From Anaerolineales bacterium (lineage in GTDB: Bacteria > Chloroflexota > Anaerolineae > Anaerolineales > Villigracilaceae), in contig JAUQXA010000059.1 in assembly GCA_030834895.1 (NCBI GenBank), forward strand, positions 62,001 through 126,000: a DNA stretch of 64,000 nucleotides, given 5' to 3'. The translations under genes were made by a program, and so were the position numbers. The notes below the pieces were generated by a model. That model did no database searches. It saw only the letters and a list, made by a program, of their open reading frames with translations, and was not told the DNA's origin. Shown piece by piece: positions 50,169-57,953 of the stretch; the stretch's first letter is position 1, and every line of letters starts with the position of its first letter.

Positions 50169-51326
50169 ATGAAACATAATTTCTCGCGTCGTGATTTTTT
50201 GAAGGTTGCAGGCGTTGGGTTGGGCGCGTTATCTTTCCGCCCGTTTAAACTGCTCGATGCTTATTACGAAAAACTTTACACGCCGAAGCGATTGCCGCAA
50301 TTCCCTGGCAGTGAAATCATCGGGCGACTAACGGACGACACCGATGTCCGCAAAATCCCCTCGCCGCTCGATGCCAGCGGACTGGATACTTCGCTTGGCG
50401 TTTTACGCGCCGATACGCTGATCCCTTGGGACCGCGAGGTCATCGGCAGCGTGCCGGGTTTGGTCAATCAGAAATATCTGGAAACCTCACAGGGATATAT
50501 TTGGTCTTCGCGCGTTCAGCCTACTAAAAACTTTCCGAACACGCCCATTACTGAAATGCCTGCCGGAAAGGCGGGCTTCTGGGCCGAAGTCACCGTCCCT
50601 TACATTGACCTGACCGTTGACGGCGTGATTGCCTCGCCGTGGATGCAGGATCACATCACATATAACTTCCCGCCGCGCGTGTATTACGGTCAGGTGATTT
50701 GGATCGATCAGGTTCGCACGACAAACGGATATCCCGAATATCGCTGGAACGAAGGCGCAGACGGTCACGGTTATGGTTATGGTGCATACGGTGAATTTTT
50801 CTGGCTCGATGGTGCGGGTGTCAAAGTATTGACTGAGCAAGATGTTGCACCCATCAGCCCGGATGTCGATCCTAACGAAAAGAAGATCGTGGCGAGTGTC
50901 ACTTACCAGACTTTATCCTGTTTTGAAGGAAGCAACGAGGTCTATTTCTGTCGCATTGCCAGCGGACAGACGTATGATTCCTTTGGCGTGGAATCTGATG
51001 AACTCGCCACGCCTGTTGGCGAATTGCATACGCACTGGAAGATCATCTCCAAAAATATGACGGCTGGCGACTCACAGGCGGGATATTCCACACCTGCGGT
51101 TCCGTGGAACACGTTTGTCAGCGGCGATGGCGTTGCCATTCACGGCGCGTTCTGGCATAACGACTTTGGCGAAAGACGCTCGCATGGCTGTATCAACGTC
51201 AAGCCTGAAGACGCCAAGTGGATCTTCCGCTGGACAACCCCGTATATTTCGCTGGAGCAATCCGAAGCGCGCATGACCTGGCCCGAACACGGCACAGTTG
51301 TCAATGTGACGGAATTGAAGTTGTAG
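50169..51326 (+). CDS. L,D-transpeptidase (YkuD), Tat-type signal
   Basis: 385 residues. The N-terminus has a twin-arginine motif SRRDFLK followed by a hydrophobic segment, so export in folded form is likely. The YkuD catalytic motif is near the C-terminus: HGAFWHNDFG with the His and SHGCINVKPEDA with Cys341. Members crosslink peptidoglycan (3-3 links) or attach proteins to it. The region between (about 40-220) has no recognised domain. The gene has its own terminator (51342-51395). Confidence 0.9.
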   Translation: MKHNFSRRDFLKVAGVGLGALSFRPFKLLDAYYEKLYTPKRLPQFPGSEIIGRLTDDTDVRKIPSPLDASGLDTSLGVLRADTLIPWDREVIGSVPGLVNQKYLETSQGYIWSSRVQPTKNFPNTPITEMPAGKAGFWAEVTVPYIDLTVDGVIASPWMQDHITYNFPPRVYYGQVIWIDQVRTTNGYPEYRWNEGADGHGYGYGAYGEFFWLDGAGVKVLTEQDVAPISPDVDPNEKKIVASVTYQTLSCFEGSNEVYFCRIASGQTYDSFGVESDELATPVGELHTHWKIISKNMTAGDSQAGYSTPAVPWNTFVSGDGVAIHGAFWHNDFGERRSHGCINVKPEDAKWIFRWTTPYISLEQSEARMTWPEHGTVVNVTELKL

Positions 51327-51341
51327 TTTCAGACGTATTAC

Positions 51342-51395
51342 AGGCCCCAAAGGTTTTGCCGAGACTCAAAGTGGGAAAACCTTTAGGGCCTTTTT
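51342..51395 (+). terminator. Rho-independent terminator of the transpeptidase gene
   Basis: A long stem: AGGCCC-AAAGGTTTT (51342-51357) pairs with AAAACCTTT-GGGCCT (51376-51391), ending in a T run. Confidence 0.9.
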
Positions 51396-51415
51396 GAAAA
51401 TTTACGAGGTATTAA

Positions 51416-52141
51416 ATGGATATTTCCCAAATATCGGTCGGGCTTGCTTTCCTTGCGGGACTGGCATCGTTTTTATCACCATGCGTCTTTTCGCTTGTCC
51501 CTGCCTATGTGGGCTATCTCGGTGGACTTGCGGCCGGCGGAGAGGATAACAAGTCCAACCGTTGGGTCACGTTTAGTCACGGGCTTGCGTTTGTACTTGG
51601 GTTCAGTGTCGTCTTTGTCTTGTTGGGGGTGGCTGCTTCCTTTGCAGGCGGACTGCTTTTCGATCTGCGTTTCTGGCTGAGCAAGATCGGTGGTATTGTT
51701 GTTGTCATATTTGGCTTGCACATGATCGGCGTTTTTCACATCCCGTTCCTGGCGTACGACACCCGTGTCCAGCAGGCTCCCAACCCAAAGTTGGGCTACC
51801 TCTCCTCCGCGTTGATGGGCGTGTTCTTCTCGGCGGGCTGGTCTCCCTGCGTGGGACCAGTTTTGGGCGCAATCCTTACCCTGGCATGGAATGGCGGTTC
51901 CATCTCTCTCGGCGCGACATTGCTTTCCGCCTATTCCATTGGTTTGGGGATTCCTTTCCTGGCGGCGGCGCTGGGCATCGGTTGGGTGACAAACATTCTG
52001 CGCAAGCATGGCAAGACCATGCGTTACGTCGAAATTGCGATGGGTGTCATTCTGGTCATCATCGGTGTCCTCTTGTTTACTGGTACATTCGAATTGATCG
52101 CCCAGCGGGGTCAATTCTTCTTTGTCGATTTTGGGATTTAA
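51416..52141 (+). CDS. ccdA: Cytochrome c biogenesis protein CcdA
   Basis: 241-residue six-helix membrane protein of the CcdA/DsbD-beta family. The two redox cysteines are in SPCVFSLVPAYVGYLGG (helix 1) and SPCVGPVLGAIL (helix 4). It moves electrons from cytoplasmic thioredoxin across the membrane to reduce extracytoplasmic disulfides. The next gene, 35 bases downstream, begins with a glutaredoxin-like domain, so the pair may form a thiol-redox route. No cytochrome c maturation gene is seen here. Confidence 0.93.
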   Translation: MDISQISVGLAFLAGLASFLSPCVFSLVPAYVGYLGGLAAGGEDNKSNRWVTFSHGLAFVLGFSVVFVLLGVAASFAGGLLFDLRFWLSKIGGIVVVIFGLHMIGVFHIPFLAYDTRVQQAPNPKLGYLSSALMGVFFSAGWSPCVGPVLGAILTLAWNGGSISLGATLLSAYSIGLGIPFLAAALGIGWVTNILRKHGKTMRYVEIAMGVILVIIGVLLFTGTFELIAQRGQFFFVDFGI

Positions 52142-52175
52142 TGTCAGACTTCCGAAGTCTATTTAAGGAACTTTT

Positions 52176-53186
52176 ATGCTTAATGTGACTCTCTATACCC
52201 GCAAGGGATGTAAGTTGTGCGACGAAGTCAAGGCGGAATTGAATGACCTGCAAGCCAAATATCCGCATCAACTGGTGGAAGTGGATATTGAAAGCGACGC
52301 CGCGTTGATCGAAAACTTCGCGTTGGAAATTCCCGTTGTGGATGCGGGACCTTACCGGTTGAGAGCGCCCATCACGCGCCAGAAGCTGGAAATGACCATC
52401 GGCGCCGCCTTCGATAGAAAGAATCAACTCGAACAGCTCGGCGACCCCGAATACCTGATGAAAGTCAAGAGAGGAAAACAAGTGACCACCGGAGACCGCG
52501 TTTCATTTTGGATTTCCCGCCGTATTCTGCTTTTATTGAACCTATTCATGTTCTTTTATGTCGGACTGCCCTTTCTCGCGCCGACTCTGATGAAATTGGG
52601 CGCGGAATTTCCCGCCAAAGCGATCTATCGCATTTATAGCCCGCTCTGCCATCAATTTGGGTTTCGTTCATTTTTCCTTTTTGGCGAACAGCCCTTCTAT
52701 CCGCTGGCGGAGGCGAACATCAGCGGCGTGAAAACCTTCGAGGAGGCGTCAGGCATTCCCCATCTCGACAATCCATACAGTGTCACTCGTTTTGCGGCGC
52801 GAAGTTACGTTGGCGATGAAGCTGTCGGATACAAGGTTGCGCTTTGCGAACGCGACATCGCCATCTACGCTTCCATCCTGTTGTTTGGCGTCATCTTTGG
52901 CTTGACCGGACGCCGCATCAAGCCCCTTCATTGGATGCTCTGGTTGTTGATTGGGCTGGGTCCCATCGGGCTGGACGGTTTTTCCCAACTCCTGAGTCAG
53001 TTTGACTGGGCATGGTTCGCCGCGCTTGTCCCTTACCGTGAAAGTACCCCATTTTTACGGGTGCTCACCGGCGCGCTTTTTGGCTTTTCCACCGCCTGGT
53101 TTGCGTATCCCAACATCGAAGAGTCCATGAACGAAACGCGCCAGTACTACATCAAAAAATTTGCGGCAATCGAGGCTTCAAAGTAA
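52176..53186 (+). CDS. Glutaredoxin-DUF2085 fusion membrane protein
   Basis: 336 residues. The N-terminal domain (about 1-80) is a glutaredoxin-like fold with CxxC at Cys12-Cys15 (TRKGCKLCDEV), cis-Pro in EIPVVDAG. A linker and then a DUF2085 membrane domain follow (about 110-310): PLCHQFGFRSFFLFG and ALCERDIAIYASILLFGV are its conserved Cys-containing stretches, then DGFSQL. DUF2085 has unknown function but usually stands alone. The gene ends with a 1-base stop-start overlap with pgeF. Confidence 0.8.
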   Translation: MLNVTLYTRKGCKLCDEVKAELNDLQAKYPHQLVEVDIESDAALIENFALEIPVVDAGPYRLRAPITRQKLEMTIGAAFDRKNQLEQLGDPEYLMKVKRGKQVTTGDRVSFWISRRILLLLNLFMFFYVGLPFLAPTLMKLGAEFPAKAIYRIYSPLCHQFGFRSFFLFGEQPFYPLAEANISGVKTFEEASGIPHLDNPYSVTRFAARSYVGDEAVGYKVALCERDIAIYASILLFGVIFGLTGRRIKPLHWMLWLLIGLGPIGLDGFSQLLSQFDWAWFAALVPYRESTPFLRVLTGALFGFSTAWFAYPNIEESMNETRQYYIKKFAAIEASK

Positions 53187-53968
53187 TGTCCTTTCACGAG
53201 ATCAACGGCTTGCGTTATTACAGGTTCGAGATTTTTTCGGACGCAATCTCACAGGCAGTTTTCACGCGGCGCGGCGGAGTGAGCCCCGCACCCTGGCATT
53301 CGCTCAATTTGGGTGGGTCGGTGGGAGATGACCCGAAGCATGTGACGGAGAATCGAATCCGTGTGTTCAACAGCCTGGGGCGCACGCCCGAATCCATCCA
53401 TGACGTATGGCTGATCCACAGCACAGACATTGTCTACGCCGACAATCCGCGCCCGCTCGATACGCCTCCTCCCCGCGCCGATATCATCTTTACCGATAAC
53501 CCAGACGTCACATTATTCATGCGCTTTGGCGACTGTGTCCCGATCCTCTTCCACGACCCAGTGAAAAAAGTCATCGGGATTGCCCATGCCGGTTGGTTGG
53601 GAACCCTGCGCGGGGTCGTCGGTGCGGCGGTGCAGGGGATGCAGGAGCATTATGGCTGTGATCCCAAGGATATTGTGGCAGGCATCGGACCTTCCATCGG
53701 CGTGGACCATTACGAAGTCGGAGCGGAGGTCATTTCACAATTCCGTGAAAAATATCCGCGGGATGCCGATCAAATTTTACAGTCGAAAAACGGCGGTACT
53801 CATCTTGACCTGTGGGTATCGAACGAGCTTCAACTGAAACGCGCGGGTGTGGAGCAGGTGCAAGTCTCGAATGTCTGCACGGCCTGCCATTTGGACGATT
53901 GGTTTTCACATCGGGCGGAGAAGGGAAAGACGGGACGCTTCGGCGCATTGATGGCTTTACAAAGTTGA
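53186..53968 (+). CDS. pgeF: Peptidoglycan editing factor PgeF (YfiH/laccase-domain)
   Basis: 260-residue Cu/Zn-binding-fold protein of the YfiH family. Motifs: ADIIFTDNPDVTLFMRFGDC, IAHAGWLGTLRGVV and the C-terminal CTACHLDDWFSHRAEKGKTG. Members remove wrongly incorporated residues from peptidoglycan precursors or act as purine-nucleoside phosphorylases. It is followed by yggS, yggT and yggU, the usual yfiH/ygg arrangement near division or cell-wall genes. Confidence 0.9.
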   Translation: MSFHEINGLRYYRFEIFSDAISQAVFTRRGGVSPAPWHSLNLGGSVGDDPKHVTENRIRVFNSLGRTPESIHDVWLIHSTDIVYADNPRPLDTPPPRADIIFTDNPDVTLFMRFGDCVPILFHDPVKKVIGIAHAGWLGTLRGVVGAAVQGMQEHYGCDPKDIVAGIGPSIGVDHYEVGAEVISQFREKYPRDADQILQSKNGGTHLDLWVSNELQLKRAGVEQVQVSNVCTACHLDDWFSHRAEKGKTGRFGALMALQS

Positions 53969-54004
53969 TTGCTCCTGCTGCCGTCTCTGGCGGGGGATGA
54001 GAGG

Positions 54005-54010
54005 TAAAAT
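54005..54010 (+). promoter_or_regulatory. -10 box of a leaderless promoter
   Basis: TAAAAT followed by 6 bases (TAGCGT) and the yggS ATG, with no ribosome-binding site. Confidence 0.5.
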
Positions 54011-54016
54011 TAGCGT

Positions 54017-54751
54017 ATGGACAATTTATCTCGAAGCATTCGTGAAAATTACCTTCGCACTCTCGATGTCATTGCGAATGCAGCTCGCAGTGCGGGACGC
54101 GACCCGCAATCGGTGAAACTGGTTGTGGTCACAAAGACGCAACCCATTGAGGTGGTGCGCGCCGCGATTGAAGCGGGGGTGATGACGCTTGGAGAGAATT
54201 ATCCTGAAGAGGGTGTTATGAAAATTCAATCCTTACGCGAATTTTCTGCGGTAGAATGGCACATGATCGGTCACGTGCAAAGCCGCAAGGCCCAGCTCGT
54301 GCCAGGGAACTTTAACTTGTTACATTCATTGGACAGCGTGAAACTTGCAACACGGTTGGATCGGTTTTGTAGCGAAGCGAAACGCAAACTTCCCGTCCTG
54401 TTGGAGTTCAACGTCGGTGGAGAGGAAAGCAAATCCGGTTGGATGGCAGGGGATGAGACGCTTTGGCCTTTACTGCTGGATGAGGTTGCGGCTGTGATCG
54501 CCCTGCCGAACTTGCAGGTGCGCGGCTTGATGACCATGCCGCCCCTCGGCTCGGATGCTGAACGCCTTGCGTCGCGCCCATTCTTTCAAAAACTGGGGCG
54601 GTTGCGGGGATATCTTGCCGGACAATTTCCACAGACGGATTTTTCGGAGCTATCCATGGGGACCAGCGGTGATTACGAAGCTGCCGTTCGGGAAGGCGCC
54701 ACCATGGTGAGAATCGGTACAGCCATCGTGGGCGCAAGACACTATGAGTAA
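54017..54751 (+). CDS. yggS: YggS/PROSC-family PLP-binding protein
   Basis: 244-residue alanine-racemase-like single-barrel protein. PLP lysine Lys40 in LVVVTKTQP, then TLGENYPEEG (usual GENYxQE), WHMIGHVQSRKAQL and SMGTSGDYEAAVREGATMVR. Members keep free PLP in balance and affect amino-acid metabolism; they have no defined reaction. It has a TAAAAT box 6 bases upstream of the ATG. It is followed at 12 bases by yggT. Confidence 0.93.
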   Translation: MDNLSRSIRENYLRTLDVIANAARSAGRDPQSVKLVVVTKTQPIEVVRAAIEAGVMTLGENYPEEGVMKIQSLREFSAVEWHMIGHVQSRKAQLVPGNFNLLHSLDSVKLATRLDRFCSEAKRKLPVLLEFNVGGEESKSGWMAGDETLWPLLLDEVAAVIALPNLQVRGLMTMPPLGSDAERLASRPFFQKLGRLRGYLAGQFPQTDFSELSMGTSGDYEAAVREGATMVRIGTAIVGARHYE

Positions 54752-54763
54752 GATGGAGGCTTG

Positions 54764-55024
54764 ATGAATTTTGAATTGTTGATTGGGTTTATAAAATTGG
54801 TCTCCCAGATTTTTATCTGGATTGTAATTGCATCATCCCTGCTTTCCTTTTTTCTCCCGCCGTATCATCCTGTGCGCGAGGCGCTGGACCGCATCGTTGA
54901 CCCGTTCCTGAATCCGATCCGGCGTGTCGTGCCCATGGCGGGGATGTTCGATTTTAGTCCTCTGATATTGATTATTGCAGTCGATCTTATATCACGTGTC
55001 TTGATCGCCATCCTTACTTTTTGA
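54764..55024 (+). CDS. yggT: YggT-family membrane protein
   Basis: 86-residue protein with two membrane helices and the family motif between them: YHPVREALDRIVDPFLNPIR. YggT is associated with osmotic tolerance and, in Gram-positives (YlmG), with division and septum positioning; the molecular role is unknown. The ATG at 54764 was taken because GGAGG ends 4 bases upstream; a TTG codon just before it is too close to that site. Confidence 0.9.
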   Translation: MNFELLIGFIKLVSQIFIWIVIASSLLSFFLPPYHPVREALDRIVDPFLNPIRRVVPMAGMFDFSPLILIIAVDLISRVLIAILTF

Positions 55025-55032
55025 GGTGAACC

Positions 55033-55341
55033 ATGTCCAGAAAATATGAACTTCACAGCGGACGGCGTGGAGCCGCTTTGGGAGTACGTGTCACGCCGCG
55101 CGCGAGCCGCAATCAGATCGTGGGAGTCCTGAACGATAGCACGATCAAGGTGCACCTTGTCTGCGGGCCTTCGGATGAGGAAATCAATGCAGAGTTGCTT
55201 GCCTATCTGGCGCAAGTGCTTGGGGTGCCAAAATCGCGGGTGGAAATTGTCGCGGGCGAAAACGGCAGGGACAAACTGATTTCCGTGCTGGATATGGATG
55301 TGGAGACAACGCATCAACGCATTCTCGCCCACATGGAATGA
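55033..55341 (+). CDS. yggU: YggU family (DUF167) protein
   Basis: 102-residue protein of the DUF167/YggU family: LGVRVTPRASRNQIVGV and the central KVHLVCGPSDEEINAELLAY, followed by KSRVEIVAGENGRDKLISV. The function is unknown; it is nearly always next to YggT. It ends the pgeF-yggS-yggT-yggU run and is convergent with the lytic transglycosylase gene, with one base between stops. Confidence 0.9.
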   Translation: MSRKYELHSGRRGAALGVRVTPRASRNQIVGVLNDSTIKVHLVCGPSDEEINAELLAYLAQVLGVPKSRVEIVAGENGRDKLISVLDMDVETTHQRILAHME

Positions 55342-55342
55342 T

Positions 55343-57760
55343 TTATTGCGCTGTTCCGTACAACCGCTTGTAAATAACGTAAATCTCGAAAATGTTTCGG
55401 ATGTAGTTGCGCGTCTCTTCAAAACGGACAGTTTCCAGAAACAGGTCAGGGTCTTCACCTGAGAGTCTCTTCCATTCCAGCGCGTTGCCAGGTCCGCCGT
55501 TGTAGGCGGCCAGTGCGGCATATTGGTTCCCATCCAGCAGTTTGAGATTGTTTGCGAGATAATGCGTACCGAATGCCACGCTCACATCAGGGCGGTATAA
55601 GTCATTTTCGTCGTAGTTGACCGGCCAGCCAAGTTGGGAAACGATCTGCCCACCTGTTGAGGGGACAATTTGCATTAACCCCCGCGCTCCCGCGCCCGAC
55701 TGAATAAATCCCTCAAAAAGGCTTTCCTGCCGCATGACGCTGAAAATGAATAGCGGATCGAAGCCGTTGGTTTGCGCGTCAGGAATCACAAGTTCGGAAT
55801 AGTACAGCCCATAACGCACATGGCTAAAATAGGGTGGAGCCATCATGGATTCAGTATGTTCATCCAGACCGGCCATGGTCAACACCTGGCGCGCGGCAAA
55901 TATGGCGGAGCGATACAGTCCAAGGTCCAGCAGGTAGCTGATCAACCGATAGCTTCCCACGGCATCCCGGTTCGACTCCAATTCGGACCGCAGGCTTTCA
56001 AATTCAAGACGCGCGTCCTCGTAAAGCCCCAGCTCCCAAAGTTCTGTCCCGCGAATTACACGTCCATCGGAGGCAAGGACATCCAACCCGCTCAAGTCTG
56101 TTTCCGGGGGAAGGTTGAACGTGAGCCGTACCCACGAATCCGCATCCCGGCGTTCGGCTTCTAGGTCGGGAGTCAGGTTCGAGGAGGTTGGGGGCCTAAA
56201 AGGCGCCTGCTCGATCAGCAATTCGCGAGCGCGTTCGCTGTAATATCCGCCCGGGTCGCGGTTTTGTCCTTCACGCCAGGCGTCCATCGCTGCCTGTGCA
56301 TTCCCAAGCTTTTGCTGGGCTTTCCCCAACCATAAATATGCGCGTGCTTTTTCCTCCACCTGCAGGGCGAGTGACAGACTTCGATTGAAGGAATCCAATG
56401 CTGAAGCGTAATCGTTATTTCGGAAATAAATGACGCCCATCAAAAATACCGCCGTCGAAGCCTGTTCCGAACCGGGATATTCATTGGCGACCCGCGCCCA
56501 AACTTGCAATGCCTCCTCATATTTTGCATCGCGTTCGTAAATCCGTGCTGCGCTCATCAAATAATCCGCTGAAAGGTCGCTGTTTGGAACACCATCCACA
56601 AAATCGAGAAGCGTTTTGGCTGCCACGCTGTACGAACCGAGGTTGTACCATTCCACAAATGCCTTTTCCCCCCAGGCATCGCCCCAGCGTGGATGGGCTG
56701 AATAGTTTGCGGTGAAGGTCGAAAAATCTTTCAATGCCGCTTCGTAATTTCCCAGGTCGCGGTAGGCCAGCGCGCGATAATAATACGCGGTGCCATCGTT
56801 GACCGGGTTCTCTGCGATGTAACGTTCAAACGCGGCAATTGCCACATCGTATTGCCCGGCGAAGTAATCCACCAGTCCGCGGTCGAGCTGATTTACTTCC
56901 CCGCCGGCATCCAGCAGGGCAACCAGACTGAGATAGGAATAATAGGATAGCGGATAGTTCTCCACGTTGAGACGGAATTTGCCCAACGCCTCTTCGTTCC
57001 GACCGAGAGCCTGATAGGCCAACCCGGCCTCATACGCCGCCTGGGCCTTGACATAATCACTAGTAGCGCGCGCGGAGATGCCATCATATAGTTCCAGCGC
57101 GGATTCGTGATCCCCAAGCTTTGAGTAGGTCGCGGCAACCTTTATGTCGAGCGTGATGTCATCGCCTAACGAGGGCGCCTGAATGGCGGACTTGTAGGCG
57201 GAAATGGCGGATTCATAGCTCATTGCCTCGTAGAGTGCATCGCCACGCATCTCTTGAACGTAGGCGTCCAGATAACCAGGCCGCAACGTAAGGTAGGTCT
57301 GCCACGAATCCGCCGCTGCCTGGTAATTTTTCAGCCGATACAATGCGAGACCCTGTAAAAAGTATGCCTGTCCCAAATGGGCGGATTGGGAATATTCGGT
57401 AATCAAAGTTTGAAGCGCCGATAAGGCTTCTTCGTAGCGTCCATCCAAAAAATAGATGCGCGCCTCGCCCCATTTTGCGGCGGCCTGCACCAGCACATCG
57501 GGGGAATCTTTGAATGCCGTCTGGTAATGAAGCACCGCATTCTCATAATCACCGTTGAAGAGGGCATGGTCGCCTGCGTCCACACGGGCGATGGGCAACG
57601 GAGTGGGTGTGACAGTGGGGGTGGAGGTGACGGTGGGTGTGGAGGTGATGCTTGGGGTTACCGTCCAGCCTGGGGGGATGGTGGGAAGGCTTGGAAAAAT
57701 GGAACAGCCCGTGACGACAATCACAAGCCAAAATCCGAGAAGGTGGCGGGGTAATTTCAT
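55343..57760 (-). CDS. TPR-rich soluble lytic transglycosylase lipoprotein
   Basis: 805-residue lipoprotein: signal peptide with lipobox IVVTGC (Cys19), a Thr/Pro stalk, then about 12-14 TPR-like helical repeats (about 60-590) and a C-terminal Slt/GEWL lysozyme domain (about 655-790). Catalytic Glu679 lies in MRQESLFEG, followed by GARGLMQIVPSTGGQI and AYNGGPGNALEW. It cleaves peptidoglycan between MurNAc and GlcNAc with formation of 1,6-anhydro ends. The TPR solenoid corresponds to the doughnut region of Slt70. No GTP/ATP motif is present. Confidence 0.92.
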   Translation of the reverse strand: MKLPRHLLGFWLVIVVTGCSIFPSLPTIPPGWTVTPSITSTPTVTSTPTVTPTPLPIARVDAGDHALFNGDYENAVLHYQTAFKDSPDVLVQAAAKWGEARIYFLDGRYEEALSALQTLITEYSQSAHLGQAYFLQGLALYRLKNYQAAADSWQTYLTLRPGYLDAYVQEMRGDALYEAMSYESAISAYKSAIQAPSLGDDITLDIKVAATYSKLGDHESALELYDGISARATSDYVKAQAAYEAGLAYQALGRNEEALGKFRLNVENYPLSYYSYLSLVALLDAGGEVNQLDRGLVDYFAGQYDVAIAAFERYIAENPVNDGTAYYYRALAYRDLGNYEAALKDFSTFTANYSAHPRWGDAWGEKAFVEWYNLGSYSVAAKTLLDFVDGVPNSDLSADYLMSAARIYERDAKYEEALQVWARVANEYPGSEQASTAVFLMGVIYFRNNDYASALDSFNRSLSLALQVEEKARAYLWLGKAQQKLGNAQAAMDAWREGQNRDPGGYYSERARELLIEQAPFRPPTSSNLTPDLEAERRDADSWVRLTFNLPPETDLSGLDVLASDGRVIRGTELWELGLYEDARLEFESLRSELESNRDAVGSYRLISYLLDLGLYRSAIFAARQVLTMAGLDEHTESMMAPPYFSHVRYGLYYSELVIPDAQTNGFDPLFIFSVMRQESLFEGFIQSGAGARGLMQIVPSTGGQIVSQLGWPVNYDENDLYRPDVSVAFGTHYLANNLKLLDGNQYAALAAYNGGPGNALEWKRLSGEDPDLFLETVRFEETRNYIRNIFEIYVIYKRLYGTAQ

Positions 57761-57851
57761 CCCGTTTTTATACTGGCAAAAGACGGGCGCGTCAAGCGGG
57801 GTTCATTCGGGTATTTTACCCTTTACTGCGAAGTGACAAAGGAACTTGGCT

Positions 57852-57857
57852 TATAAT
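57852..57857 (+). promoter_or_regulatory. -10 box upstream of the STAND gene
   Basis: TATAAT about 100 bases before the STAND start; the transcript would begin ahead of the two-hairpin element at 57892-57945, which would lie in the leader. Confidence 0.5.
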
Positions 57858-57891
57858 ACGAGCAATTATTAACGGTTTGGGATTTATATTC

Positions 57892-57945
57892 TGGAGTCGG
57901 ACAGCTTGCTGTCCAATTATCTCATCAGCAAGCTGATGGAGTCCA
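57892..57945. repeat. Two-hairpin repeat element, GGAGTC-edged, copy 2
   Basis: Edges TGGAGTC and GAGTCCA; hairpins GGACAGC-TT-GCTGTCC (57899-57914) and CATCAGC-AA-GCTGATG (57923-57938). It matches the plan of copy 1 (1944-2001) but not its stem sequence. An in-frame ATG in the first hairpin extends the STAND reading frame by 16 codons. Confidence 0.65.
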
Positions 57946-57953
57946 AAAAGTAT

